From assembly GCF_047511655.1 (NCBI RefSeq), contig NC_133398.1, positions 108,144,332 to 108,208,331 on the forward strand: a DNA stretch of 64,000 nt. Direction: 5' to 3'. Below the pieces are notes generated by a model. That model saw only the letters and a list, made by a program, of their open reading frames with translations, searched no databases and was not told the DNA's origin. Below, piece by piece: positions 36,011 through 48,088 of this stretch. The DNA is from Castor canadensis. Lineage: Eukaryota; Chordata; Mammalia; Rodentia; Castoridae. The first letter of the stretch is position 1. Every line of letters starts with the position of its first letter. A program made the translations under genes and the position numbers.

Positions 36011-36829
36011 TCTAAGAAAAACAAATTATTATAAAAGAAAAGGAGTGCAGTTTGTTGGCTTAGCAGTGAACAGTGGTTATATGGTGATAATATGTAAGAT
36101 ATTAGCCAAAAGTTATAACAAACCATGTTGTGGAGGACAAGAAAAAATAAGAGGTATATGTGAACAAAAACTCTCTCCAAGATTATTAATAAATCTACAA
36201 TCTATGAGTAACAAGATGGCGGTATATGAAGGAGCTGAAAGTGGAGTGAAATGGAATGGACAGGAAGAAGAGGAGGGACCCAGGGAATAGCTGGGGCTTA
36301 TTGCTCTTGTAAGCTTTTTACACTATCTAACTTTCAAACTTACATTCATGTATTACATTGATACATAAAATAACTTTAAAAAACCAACAAAATAAAAACT
36401 CTGTAATACATGTAGTGAAATTGCTACAGCAGGATATAAAACTGATAATATAATGAAAAGTTTAGATTACTAAAGTCCTGAAGGCTAATGCCATACCGTG
36501 CTGTCCTTGAAAACTGAACTATCATTGTAAGGAAACCTGCCTTTTCCTTAAAACACTAGTCTGACTTTCCTCCTCAGAGTCTAGATTTCTGTCCCTAGCA
36601 ATTCATCATTCACATTGACAATCTCTGATTCTCCTGCAGTGGTGGGAAGGAGGTACTGATTCCAAGTTAATGCTCAATCCAACACATAAATCACCATTTC
36701 AGTCTTGGTTTGGTTTGGCCAATGCCTCAGAAACTATCGCCCACCTAGACAACATGGGTTACAAAGCACCGTGTGCTCACCTTAGCTCCCTTTTCATGGA
36801 GATCTGAGCACCAGCAACTCTATTAATGA

Positions 36830-36975
36830 TTGGCTAAATAGTTTCTAGAAAATTACTTCTCTGTGTATCAATTTCCTCATCTGTTAAATGACAACAATGA
36901 CAAAACCAGCTCTAAGGAGGTATGATTCAGGTTAACAGGTATAAATGACCACAGGAAGCATTATAAAAACACAAA
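36830..36975 (+). repeat. MIR-like fragment, copy 1
   Basis: 'tcaatttcctcatctgttaa', 'atgacaacaatgacaaa' and 'ggaggtatgattcaggttaa' resemble the 3' half of MIR. Diverged. Confidence 0.45.
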
Positions 36976-37594
36976 TCACTGGTTTCATCATGACTCATAT
37001 TTTGGCAGCACTTCCTCTAAAGAAAATAACTCTTTTCTAGAAGTCTTCCTCTGTTAAAGAAAACCTTGCCGAGAAATCCAGTGACTATGCACATATGATA
37101 ACACATACAAGGATTAATCTTCTTGGTAAGAGTAGACTCATAAATTTCTCTTGCTTTCTTGAGTTTTGGCCACCTGTATGTCACTTATTCCCTTTTGTTG
37201 ACACTATTCTCTCCACAACACTGCATCAGGATCACCCTGCTCCTTCCTTTTTCTGTGACCTTCGCTTGCTATCATTATCTCCACCTCTAAAGAGCAATTT
37301 TCTCTCAAAAATTAGTTGATGCTCCCTTTGTTTCTCTCATCCTGCTCCTTCTTTGGATAAGCTTTTATTAGCACATGACTAACAATTCTCAGCAGATAGC
37401 GAATTCTCAAATTCTCCTAAGTACCAAACTTTCTCAACCCCTCTGTTAGAATTAACAGAAGACTCTGATCCTTCACTTTGCTTCTACTTTTCAATGGTTA
37501 CATCAACAATCATAGATATCTAGTTCACAATCTTCAAATCATCCCCATCCTGCTCATCGTTAGTCCTTCATGGAGAGTTTACTGAAAAATTCCA

Positions 37595-38250
37595 CAGACT
37601 GCATTTGTATGTTCTCTTCAATCTCCCTCCTTTTCTTCTCAGCTGCTATACTACAACAAATCCTAATCTCAGCCTGGACAGCTACATCAGTCTCCTAATT
37701 TGTTCCTTTACATTCTGTCAACTGTTCCTTCCATCCATCCTTCTGTCACCATGACATTGATCAAATTAATGCTGCTTTGCAACAATCAAAGGCTCCCTAT
37801 TGCTACATCCTGACATAGAAGACCCTACAAACTAATGCGCCAAATCAAAATGTCTCCAAATATTACTGCTCATATACACATACTTGAAAACCAACTCAAC
37901 TAATATTCCTGGGAAATGCCTGGCATTTTGTTGGGGGGGAGTAGAGAGAGAGAAGGCTTAAATTAATAGCCCACCCTGTGTCTGCCTTTAATCCTTCAGT
38001 CCTTTGAGGCTTAAAATCTTTTCCTTCATGCTGTACAACCTAATATCCCACTCTCTTTTGCACTTGACTTTCATAGCTCTATCTTTGTATGTTTTTAAAA
38101 TAATACTTATTTTATTTAAATTGATAGGATAAATGCTTATGCCCACTTTCCTACCTCTTCTTCATGAGATCTTGAACTCCTTGAGTGTAGGAAAGTTGTG
38201 ACACTCATCATGTGGGTTGCTGTCCCTGGCCTGCACTTTGCATGTGTACA
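37595..38250. repeat. Possible L2-derived stretch, copy 1
   Basis: 'tacatcagtctcctaatttg', 'aaaggctccctattgctaca' and 'cccactctcttttgcacttg' resemble a widespread L2-related motif order. The match is by eye over a diverged C/T-rich sequence and the orientation is not settled. Confidence 0.3.
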
Positions 38251-38462
38251 TGCTTGAGAAATGTCTTTGAGTTGAAACTCAGGAAAACAGCCTTGAAATG
38301 CGTTTTTGAAGTTCATTGGATATATTTAGTAACTGAAAAATTTCAAGAATGTAGTAATCTCAGATGACATTATTTAGTCCTGGGTTTGCAAACAATTTGG
38401 ACAAGAAGACTTGGTTTGAAGCACTGGTTAAATGAAGAATCCTACCAAAGGATAAAAACATT

Positions 38463-38750
38463 TTTTTTAGTGATAGTGGAGTTTGAACTCAGAGCCTCAT
38501 GCTTGAGTGCTTGCAGGTGAGGTGCTCTACCACTTGAGCTATGTCCCAAGAGCATTTTTTACTTTAGTTAGTTTTTGCATAGAGTCTCAGATGGTTGCAC
38601 AGATGGCCTGAGACTCTGATCCTTTGTAGCTGGGAGTACAGGCATGTCCCACCGTGTGATGCTTGTCAGTTGAGAGGGGGTCTAAATTTTTTTCCCAGGC
38701 TGGCCTCAAACCTCAACCTTTCCAATCTCCATTTCCCAAGTAGCAAGGTT
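38463..38750 (-). repeat. Composite SINE, antisense
   Basis: 'tgatagtggagtttgaactc', 'gaggtgctctaccacttgag', 'ctatgtccc', a T-rich linker, 'gtagctgggagtacaggcat' and a third block 'cccaggctggcctcaaacct' are seen. Longer than the other copies. Its copy-2 counterpart lies past the window end. Confidence 0.75.
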
Positions 38751-40194
38751 TAAAAAAATCTTGTTAGTGATATAGCACATGACACTCTTCCTCCTAAGTC
38801 AGTCTGTGTAAATTCCCAAGGGAAAAATTGGAATGTGGGATAGAGAAATGAGCAACAGGATTGCCCTGAGGAATTTGTTTGGCAAAAGTGAGATTCTGTC
38901 CATAGTATCCTGCTGGATTTTAAATTCAGCTGTGCTACAGGGCTTTGCTAGACTGTGTGTCCTTCTCTGAGCCCATCCTAGGGCTGACTGCTCATTTTTC
39001 AGCAGCAATACAGAAACACTGTTTACTCAACTGTGGCCTTATTCTACTCAATAGAACCTGAGGAATAAAGAGTTGGTGTCTAGTGCAGATATCAAGCTAG
39101 TCTCTGATTTACCAAGTGACATGCCTCAAATAAACATGAAGAAACTGCTGCCCTGTTTCCAGAAGACACATCTATTAACCTATGTCTCCTTAAAATGATG
39201 GGGCTTCTTCTAGACCACTACAAATAAGTACAGCCCAATGCTTGCTGAATTATGTAAAGTCAGTACATCAATAGGAAAGGTGTTCCATCAGCAGGGGTTA
39301 GGCAGCAAGTTTACAATAGAATTTGCACCAAGGCTTTGTGTAATTGACCTTAGACTTCAAAAGCAATCACAGGGATCTCTGGTCCGCCCTACTTTCTCAG
39401 ACAAGACTGTTTAGCTGTTCCATTTAGTCTGGATTTAAGGTGAAAGAAAAGAATTTTTGAAGAATCAAGAAACTGAACAAGTTTATAAAAACCAATTTGT
39501 TAAATACCTAATGAAACTCTACAATTAATCAGATTTATCTGGAATAATTTCATGTAGTAAAAAATATATGTAATATGTAATCCATCATAAATATATGTTT
39601 AGTATTCACCAAAAAAAAAACCAATTTGGCAAAAAGAAAAATAGACAGTGTTTTGAACTTGAGGGAGGGGCAGAAGCAAGCTGACAGTGACTGAATCCCA
39701 AAGGATGTGCCTCCCCTCCATTCCTGGGTCATCCACCACTGGTTACTCTTCAGCAACAGCTGAACACCATCAGGAGGCATAGCTCATTTTAAACCAGAAT
39801 CCTTCCCCATGGGATCTGCTCCAAGCAGAGAACCACTGAGTGGTCCCTGTGTCACAAGAAGAGGCCTGCGATCTGGGCAGTGGATAGCTTTAGGGCAGCA
39901 GGCAGCACTGCAGAGCCTCGGTCCCTATACAGGAGAACCACCTCATGGTTTTCCCAGTTAGTGCTGCCTTCTGACCCCAAGTTCTCTACCCAAGTCATTG
40001 CCTCCTCCTAAAGAAGACAATGAACCTTTTATCACACCCACAGTAGTGACCAGAGAAATTCTGAGCGTCTCATTCTGTGAACCCGATCATGCTTCCTCTC
40101 CACCTGTCCTAGCTGACTAAAGTCTTTCTAGACTGGAAATTGAGAAAAGTTGCTGTTTCTCACACATTTGAGTGCCCACCCCTCCTTTGTTTAA

Positions 40195-40255
40195 AAAAAG
40201 AGAAAAGAAAAGGAAAAGAAAGCGAAAAAGGGAAAGTAGAGAAGATAAAAAGAAA
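40195..40255. repeat. Purine-rich low-complexity tract
   Basis: An A/G-only stretch of GAAAA-like units with 'gaaagcgaaaaagggaaag'. It looks like simple sequence rather than a gene. Confidence 0.8.
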
Positions 40256-40259
40256 AACA

Positions 40260-40873
40260 CAGTCACTGGCCCTGGGCTGCCTGGGAACCTCAGGCAACAT
40301 TGGTACCACAGCAGCCCTAAGTCCACTGTGTCTCGTCCCCTCTGGGGCTCTGGTTCCAGTTTTACCCCTACCGTAAATGGACCACAGGGAGATGAGAAGT
40401 CCTGGAAAACCGTCCACCAAACACACCTTGCTGTGCCCTGACTACCTCCATCTCTGTCCCTGCCCCCAAGGACCAGGAGCATCCTAGAGAACCCAAGTTC
40501 CCAGGGTGATCCATGGTGGACCTCAGGTGAAAAGTTCAAGGGCGCGCCCCTGGGTCATTGCGCATCTTCTCCTTCCTTGGCCTCCCGAAGTAAAGCTGAA
40601 GACCCTGGGGTCGGTTTTCCAAGGGGTCTCCAGCCCTTGTGGTGGTCGTGTGGGCGTCCTGGGCTCTAAGAGAAAATGCTTGCTGGGATGCGCGTCTGTC
40701 GTCGGTATGGCCCTCTCTGGGGTTGTTCTGTGTGCCTGTGCCTGGAGAGAGTCCCTGCCACGCCCGCAGCATCCCCCAAGGCCTCCACCAAGAAGGACGG
40801 AGGGGCGAGCTCTGGATCAGGTCTTCTTGCTCCAAGTCGCCAGGAATTGGACGCCCGGCTGCGCCCTTAGGCG
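40260..40873. other. GC-richer, CpG-containing block ending at the duplication junction
   Basis: It is clearly richer in G, C and CpG than its surroundings, especially 40540-40873 (for example 'caagggcgcgcccctgggtc', 'gatgcgcgtctgtcgtcgg', 'ggacgcccggctgcgccctt'). It stops exactly at the tandem junction. It lies roughly 21 kb 5' of exon 2, so a remnant of a promoter or first-exon CpG island is possible, but I could not find a TRPC3 exon 1 in either strand. No coding frame is recognised. Confidence 0.5.
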
Positions 40874-41410
40874 CATAGGCACCAGCTACTGTGCCTGGCT
40901 AATGATGATTTATTTTATTTCAGTCCTGGGCATTTTTTAAACCTATTCAGAGCTCCAGTGAAAGATGCAAAGCTTTAGCTACATACAGCTTTTCCTCTGA
41001 TGCAAAAGTAACTATCCATCTAAAGTCTGCACTGACTGTTAGGTCCACCACAAGGTCCTGCCTCATGTGGTTTCATAGCTCAGACCAAATAATGAAGAAA
41101 CTAAATTCGTCTCAATCGAGTTACTTAATGGTCTTCATGGTATCACTGTTCTGGTGTCATGGCCCTCCACAAAGTTAGCAGGTAGACCTACTGCATAGAA
41201 TACAGAGCAGGAACTCAAAACCCCAAGGTCCTGCTCAAGCCCAAAGAAGAACAATCAATGAAGTTTAGTCTCACCACAACCTGTCTACTCCTCTTTTAAC
41301 ATATATGGATTAATCTCCATTCTGGTTCCTTTTCATCCTAAAGAGGAAAATTGAAATTGAACTGTATCCAGGCTTGATTCTATAGGGCCTTTTCTCTAAC
41401 AGCAAAAGAG

Positions 41411-41633
41411 TCAGGGTAGTGTAGTGACTAAAAGCATAGATTCTGAAACCAGACTTCCTGGGTTCAAATACTGCTTCTGTCACTTACCAGCTGTGTAATG
41501 TTGTAGGATTTACTTAACCCCTCTCATGAGAAAAATTCTACTTTAAATTGGTACTATGAGGATTACATGCTTACAGAATGCTTGGTACACATAAAGTAGT
41601 ATAGAAGTGCTTCAAAATGATCAGGAATATTAT
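41411..41633 (+). repeat. MIR element, copy 2
   Basis: Duplicate of 15650-15872 with the same landmarks and no visible difference. Confidence 0.9.
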
Positions 41634-44600
41634 TTTAGAAATTATACCTAGGATTGGGACTCAAGATTCTCAAATCCAGGTTTAGCAGATGGGACTTTGG
41701 GTATAGGCTTTGTTTTCTGACCTGTAAAATGAGAGGCCTATATATTCAGATGCTTCCTAGAGTCTCCCTCTGCTATAAAATGCTGTCCCGCTTTTTGTAT
41801 AATATTCATTTTATCTTTCCTTATAGCTCTACTGTGACATGAGTTGAAACTGCTTTTCTACTTTAAGGCAAGGAATACTGAGGTACAGGGAAGGCACATG
41901 GCCTTGTTTTCTGTTTTGTTTTATTTTGTTACAAAAAGAGTGCACCATGGGCTCAGTCAGAATTAGGAAATTTCAGTTTGCACTTTGAAGTTGTAATAAA
42001 TGGCTGGCTTCCTGAGCACTGACATTTGGATGATTAGACATGGAGCCCATCCTGTCCAATACTCTGATCCTCAGACAACATTTACACATCCAAGATACTT
42101 CTCTAATAACCTATCACTGGGCTATCCTCCATACGTTTATCTAAATCTATATCCTTGAATGTTTGACCTCTGTGAGTAACAACCTTTGTATATTTTCAGC
42201 ACTGTGCCTACTGTGTTCTTCAAAGAACTTTGAAAACTGCACAGTGGCTGAAAATCTATTCTGAAGCACCCATATGAAGGCAATTTCAGGGGTGAGATAT
42301 TAGATATGACAGACCATTAATAAAATAGGTATATGTGTCTGAAAAGGAAAAAAATCACCTCTTTTTTCACTAGGGAGCACATTATCTATCTTTTCATTTC
42401 AAGGCTGGTACTTTGAGCTCCAAGTTCCTATGGAGAAAGAATATAGCAAACACCATGGAACAGGGCAAATTAGGTCACCTGCTTTCCTCAGAAATGAACT
42501 TCACTTTCCCTGCCCTTTCAGAGCACAGAGTCTCTGGGTCAGTGCTTGAAGCGCTATTTTCTCTGTCTGTCTAAAGCCCTGCTGGATGGACCCAAGGATG
42601 GGATGAGAGGGCAGAGGGGTGAAAGAAGGGCAGATGAGAAAGGATCAACAAGGACAGGAGAGAAGTGGGAAGAAAAGGCACATCCAGCTGGCGGGGGGGG
42701 GGGAAGACTCACAGTCTTTTCAGACTATAACTTCTGACAAACTGTCCTAAAATGAGCCCAGAGAGGGTTATACCTATTCAAATGCTTGCCATATAATCCA
42801 AAGAGGGGACGGTGAGATTCAGAAGATTTCACATATCCTTAGCTTAATGGGCTCTCCCTCCTTTTGTCTTCTATTTTTGCTTCTTACTTATGATATTTTC
42901 CCACCTTGAAAGGTTTTCAGAGACAACTCTTCATGTCAGAGTAAAGGAGAATCTAAGCATAACTAATATGGATATAGCTAGCTTCAGGGGAAAACTATGA
43001 ATAACAAATTCTCTTACCATGGCTTCACTGAGATGACTTCTCTGGGTAGAATTGCAAACATCTCCATCTTTAGTAAATTTTAAAACATAACATTAGAAAA
43101 TGTTCCCTTTTATAGGATTTCTTTTGCAAAATTTCAATATATACCAAGGAAAGGATGTGAAAATAATGTCTGTGTGACATTTGAAATAACAGGCAAATAA
43201 ATTTGAATTGTTTTTATCACTGTCTCAAAAGCAAAGAAGTGATTTTTAGAATTATTTTGCCCAAATACTTTTCTACTATCTATAACCAATTTGAAATTGT
43301 CAACTTGCTCTGTATGAGTTCTGTCTGCAAAAATTTTTATGCTGAGTCCAAGGAAATATTTATTTTCAAATTCCACATAATAAATGCCTTTAAAGGGAGT
43401 AGATACAACGTGATACTTGTTTTCTTCATTGTATTCGCCAAAATTTTTTACAATAAATATATGTAGCTTTTGCATCAGAAAATGTTTTAATGGATTAACA
43501 AGATTATTACATTAAGGCCAGCTCTCCACCAGGACATAATGAGTGTTGATGAATATGTAGGGAAGTTGGTGTGGATGGAAAGGGGAGAGAAGACCACTTT
43601 CCTACCATTTTATTGCAACCCCGGAGTTAAGTAGATTTTCCTTCACCTGACTTATATTACTTCTTGCATTTTAATAAAGCTCATTTAAATATGAAAAACT
43701 ATATTCAGATGTGAAAGGCAGAATAGCTACTCTTTCTGGGATCTGACACTACAATATTAAACTAAAAAGATTAACTCAGCAACCAGAAAATAATTCCAGG
43801 ATTTGGTGTCTGCAATTGTCTTCTTAGGTGGAAAATGGGAGGTGGGAACCTTCTGAGAAGAGCTGATGGGTTTTTACCAGAACTCCAAAGTGTTCTTTTG
43901 CTCTAGATTTAATAACTAGAGACATTCAAATGCCCAGAAGGATGTAGCAATTGAGTAAGAAATAAAAATGGTCCTATCATAAATATATGACTTACTTTAA
44001 TTAAATAAAATTGACTGGAAAAGAAAGATGTCTAGAAAAAATTTTTACTCATTATAAAAACCCATTAAAGCAGAAGAAATAGTTCACTCATTTAAAAAAA
44101 ATCCATATCTTTCTGGGTTAACCTGACATCTATGGCTTACCACTCTGAATATACAGTTGGAGAATTCGAGGAGAGACATTTGCCACATTCATAAATTGAT
44201 TTTAATAGCATTGTATGTTGGTCTTTTGGCTCTTGATTCAAAAGGGATATACAGATGCTTGGGCCCACAAAGAGGCTTTCCAAGACTAACACTATTGCAG
44301 AGATGGAATAGGGAGTGGACTTGGTATTGCAGCACCTCTAGGGACAATGCACCCATTTAGGAGAATACAACAAACAAAACTATTACCACTTCTGTGTTGG
44401 GCACTGCCAAAAAAATAACTACAAACCAGGAGGAATAATTTGGAAAGGAGGTCACCCCAAATCCCTCCTTTTGACATGTTTTTCTTTACTACTTACCCAG
44501 ACACAGAGTGGCACCACAAGTGTAGCTTTCTGAACCAGGATATACACATGGCCAAAGTGAATTTATCGCAGCTCTCCTTGGGGCAGTAACGGGCCAACTT

Positions 44601-44748
44601 CTGTGTGTGATATCATCACAGCCGCTCTGAAGGTGATTTAAAATCCACTGGGCAAAACTGATTCCAGAGCAAACTAGGGAAGGGGCCAAACACCGGGGAA
44701 GTGGGTGAGTGCTCAGAGCAGAGCCGCCTGGTGGAGCGCAACGCTTAC

Positions 44749-45520
44749 CTTGAACTCCTTCTCTATGTTGGCCAGTTTGGCCAGTTCGTTGCTGAGCTCC
44801 AGGGCGTTGAGCACCTGGTCCTCGCTGGACAAGGACAGGTAAGCAGGGCTGGCTAGCCCCTTGTAGGCGTTGATCCTGGAGCGGGAGTGTCTGAAGGAGT
44901 CATGCCTCTGTTTCTCCATGCAGTCCCCGCATTTGCAGAAATAGTCGTGCGGGCGCTCGATCCTGACGCCCTTCAGCAGCAGCATGCGTACCACCTCGTA
45001 CTTCTGGCAGTGCGCAGCCAGGATGATTGGGGTGATGCAGGGCGAGAAGCGCGTACCGTCCTCGTCGTAGCCGTAGAAGTCGTCGTCCTGCAGGTCCTGC
45101 TCACAGGGGCTCAGGGTTAGGCGCTTGCTGGCCGCGAAGCCCGGGTGGTTGAGGATGGCCTCCACGATGCGCACTTAGCCCTTACTGATGGCCAGCAGCA
45201 GGGCGTCGCCGATGCGCGCCAGGTTCTCCTTTTTGAGCAGGAGCTCGGTCACCTCCAGGTGCTCATTGCCCACGGCCAGCTGCAGCGCGTTCTGGCCCAT
45301 GTAGTCCACGCAGTTGACGTTGAGCTTCTTGGACTCCTCCAGCATCTTGCGCACCACGGGGATGTTGCCGTACTCGGCAGCGTCCAGGAAGCGCTCCTCC
45401 TCTGCTGTGAGGCTCATGCCCCGGTCATTGAACATGAAGGCCGGACCTCGGGCGGCCTGTCGCCGGCCCTTCTCCCGCATCACCGTCATGCGCCTCAGGG
45501 ACGGGCTTCCTTCCATGGAG
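44749..45520 (-). pseudogene. TRPC3: TRPC3-like exon 2, copy 2, with nonsense codon 114
   Basis: It is a duplicate of 18988-19759, with the same acceptor, ATG (45514-45516), substitutions, TAA at codon 114 (45175-45177) and GTAAGC donor. No exon 3 or 4 accompanies it, because those lie outside the unit. On the minus strand the next TRPC3-like exon downstream is copy 1 of exon 2 itself. Exon 2 is 772 nt, not a multiple of three, so joining both copies would shift the frame. The shared nonsense codon means the lesion predates the duplication, if the duplication is real. Confidence 0.93.
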
Positions 45521-45917
45521 CTGATCAGTAGAGATAAGAAAACAACTCAACTGGAGGGCATGTGGCTTTCTTCTGCCTATCACAGCACCCACTGAAGAGC
45601 CCCTGCAGGTGGATCAGACTGACCCCAGATTCACCATTGGGCTGCTGGACACGGAAGAATAGCTTTGGCTTTCCAAACAACAGCTCCTGTTCTCTAGAAA
45701 ATGGCATTCAGAGGGAGTAATACTAAAATGATACCACACACCTATCCCTCCGTTGCGACCCTGGTAAGGAGGGTACCTTGCGGTAATAATGTGACTCCTG
45801 CTCTTAAAAATTGTGGAAGTAGACGCAAATGGGTAGTGGGCACCAAGGCAACAGGCTAGAAGCTAATGTTTTTCAAGAATTAGGACAGAACCCCCTCCTC
45901 AAGTCATTGGACATTTT

Positions 45918-45921
<4 letters not shown>

Positions 45922-45973
<52 letters not shown>
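45922..45973. repeat. (GA)26 microsatellite, copy 2
   Basis: One unit longer than the copy 1 tract, which changes the offset between copies from 25,761 to 25,763. Confidence 0.97.
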
Positions 45974-45975
<2 letters not shown>

Positions 45976-46805
45976 CAGTATATTTAGCCCAAGTTATCAA
46001 GCTTGAATGCGCTGAGTTCCAAAAAATTTTAACAGAATTACTTTTTCAAACGACTCAGACATGACTTAGCAAATATAAAATTCAAGCATCAATTTACTTG
46101 ATTCAAAAATCACTGTTTTTATAATATGAATCGTTTAATTACCAATACTATATATTTAACGTTTGAAGGAAAAGAATATGGTTTTAAAAGCATTAGTGTG
46201 GTTTTTTTTGTGTGTCTGTTAATTGTATATCCAGAACAATGTGCACTAAAATCCTAACACCAACCACATCAGTTGAGATTTAACCGTATTGTAAGTCAAG
46301 TTCTTAACTGATGTGGGCAATGATTTGAGTTCACATCTTAATCTTTATGATGTTGGGCAATAATTTCATTTCCTTGTGCTTCCTTACCCTATAAGGAAAA
46401 ATGTAAATTTATCATGCTCTCTAGATTTTCCTCATAAGATTATGACTATTTTTAGAAAGTTTTTTTAAAAGAAATTCTGAGTCTCTGAAAAATGATGCAA
46501 AATAATCAATATAATTTTAACCTTGTGGTTATCTGTAATATCACAATGAGTGATAATATTTCAGTGGCTATTGAAATACTATACAAATATTGTGCAGCTC
46601 TGCACCTTTACCTTTATCCAGTTCCAAGATTCTTATTGATTAAAATGTTCAAAATAACTTCCTTTAAAAAGAATCTGTGATTGTTTCTTCTGGTTTCAGT
46701 TGCACCAAATGTTACCTGATAAAGCTTTTTTCACATTACTGACTTTTGAAGCAAACAAAGCAAAGTTAAAAGTGAATGGTAGAAAAGAAAATGCTTTATT
46801 TCTGT

Positions 46806-46844
<39 letters not shown>

Positions 46845-47890
46845 AAAATACTTCCTACTATTGAGAAAATCATATTCAAAGCATCAGGGTTGAAAATTCA
46901 CCAAAGAGGACACTGGCTTCCTGGGGGCCTGGAGGCATACAACTCAATGAGGGCAGGCAGGAGGAATGAGGGTGGATTGTCAGTTCCCACTCAGGCCTCA
47001 GCCCTGCTCCCTGCTCCCTCCCCAACCAAGAGAGGAGCACAAAGGCTACCAGCAGAGGGTTTCTCAGATACAGAGGAAAGCTAATGTGGCCAGGCAAACC
47101 TGGGTCTTAGATAGGAGGAAACTGAAGTTTGCACAGAGGCTTGTTTATTTATTCAAGGGCAGTAGAGTCTGTGAGTGGTAGCCCATCCTAACTGTGCAAT
47201 GGTGTCAGGTGATCAACTGACACCATGTTCATTGATACATATAAATATAAACATACATGCACCTACATGTAGTTAGCAACCTTAGAAAGCAAAGCAAAAG
47301 GGCAGGGAATATAGATCACTGGCAGAGTGCTTGCCACAAAAGCAATTTGAGTTTTCAATTGACCTTACGAGGCTTTGGGGATCTGGACTGAGAAGCCACA
47401 AAGGAAGGGGAGCTTTGACCAGATTCTTCTTACACCCTTCTGCACATTTTGAATAGCTTTATCCATCATTAGAAAATTAGTATTTAAAATAAAATTGCTT
47501 CTAAATATTTATATGTTTTTATCTCATAGTTGATAACAAATTAAAATGTAAGTACTTTTGGCAACCATTAGAATATAATCTTTCTGTGGTCAAATAAATG
47601 CCATATGTGTGGCTGTTATTAGTGGAACCCAGATGTGTGGTATGGAGGGCAGTGTGTAGAGTGGGGTATGTGGTAAGTGGTGTGTTGGGGGGAAAAGGAA
47701 GTGTTCAAGGCTGGGTGAGTGTGTGCAGGTATAATGATGATACTTGAGAAATAACATTCATTGAAGAGTATAGAAGAGAATCTCAAAATCTATGACAAGG
47801 GTTTTAAAGAAGTTTTATAAATATTATTATAAGTATGTTTTATTACTATTAATATTCTACTCACGTCATTGTGTTATTTGTTTGCTTATT

Positions 47891-48088
47891 TATTTATTTT
47901 TGCACTACTGGGGTTTGAACTCAGGGCCTATACTTTGAGCCATCCCACCAGCCCTTTTTTGTGATGGGTTTTTTTTTTGCGATGAGGTCTCTTGAACTAA
48001 TTGTCCTGGCTGGCTTTGAACGGCAGTCTTCCTGATTTCTGCCTCCTGAGTAGCTAGGACTACAGGCATGAGCCACTGGCTCCCAGCT
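47891..48088 (-). repeat. Composite SINE, antisense, copy 2
   Basis: Duplicate of 22128-22325, including an identical internal 10-T run. Confidence 0.88.

Larger units (their letters stand above)
15113..40873 (+). repeat. Tandem segmental duplication, copy 1 (25,761 bp)
   Basis: The block 15113-38237 recurs at 40874-64000 in the same orientation. The offset is 25,761 up to the (GA)n at 20161 and 25,763 after it. No other shift in offset occurs, so there are no other net indels, and every long reading frame recurs with the same translation. The unit contains TRPC3-like exon 2 and about 21 kb upstream of it. The last 2.6 kb of the unit (38238-40873) has its counterpart beyond the window. Confidence 0.97.
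19760..40873. other. Upstream or intron 1 region of copy 1
   Basis: This 21-kb stretch lies 5' of exon 2 on the minus strand. It holds the repeats listed separately. I recognise nothing in 20300-21010, 21090-22125, 22365-23540, 24840-25670, 25870-30675, 32260-32950, 33090-33550, 34335-35500, 36300-36825, 36980-37590, 38260-38460 and 38755-40190. No further TRPC3 exon was recognised, including the acidic, arginine-rich first coding exon of the long isoform. AT-rich with no convincing coding frame. Confidence 0.65.

Noticed and set aside
40640..40870. Possible TRPC3 first coding exon of the long isoform
   Set aside because: Read on the minus strand, the block lacks the acidic and arginine-rich stretches of that exon and no ATG context fits. 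The plus-strand Ser-Thr-Lys-Lys codons are on the wrong strand and are coincidental.
40506..40940. 144-codon plus-strand reading frame
   Set aside because: It runs across the tandem junction, so its tail is created by the rearrangement. GC-rich DNA leaves long frames open by chance, several overlapping frames are open on both strands, and no domain is recognisable.
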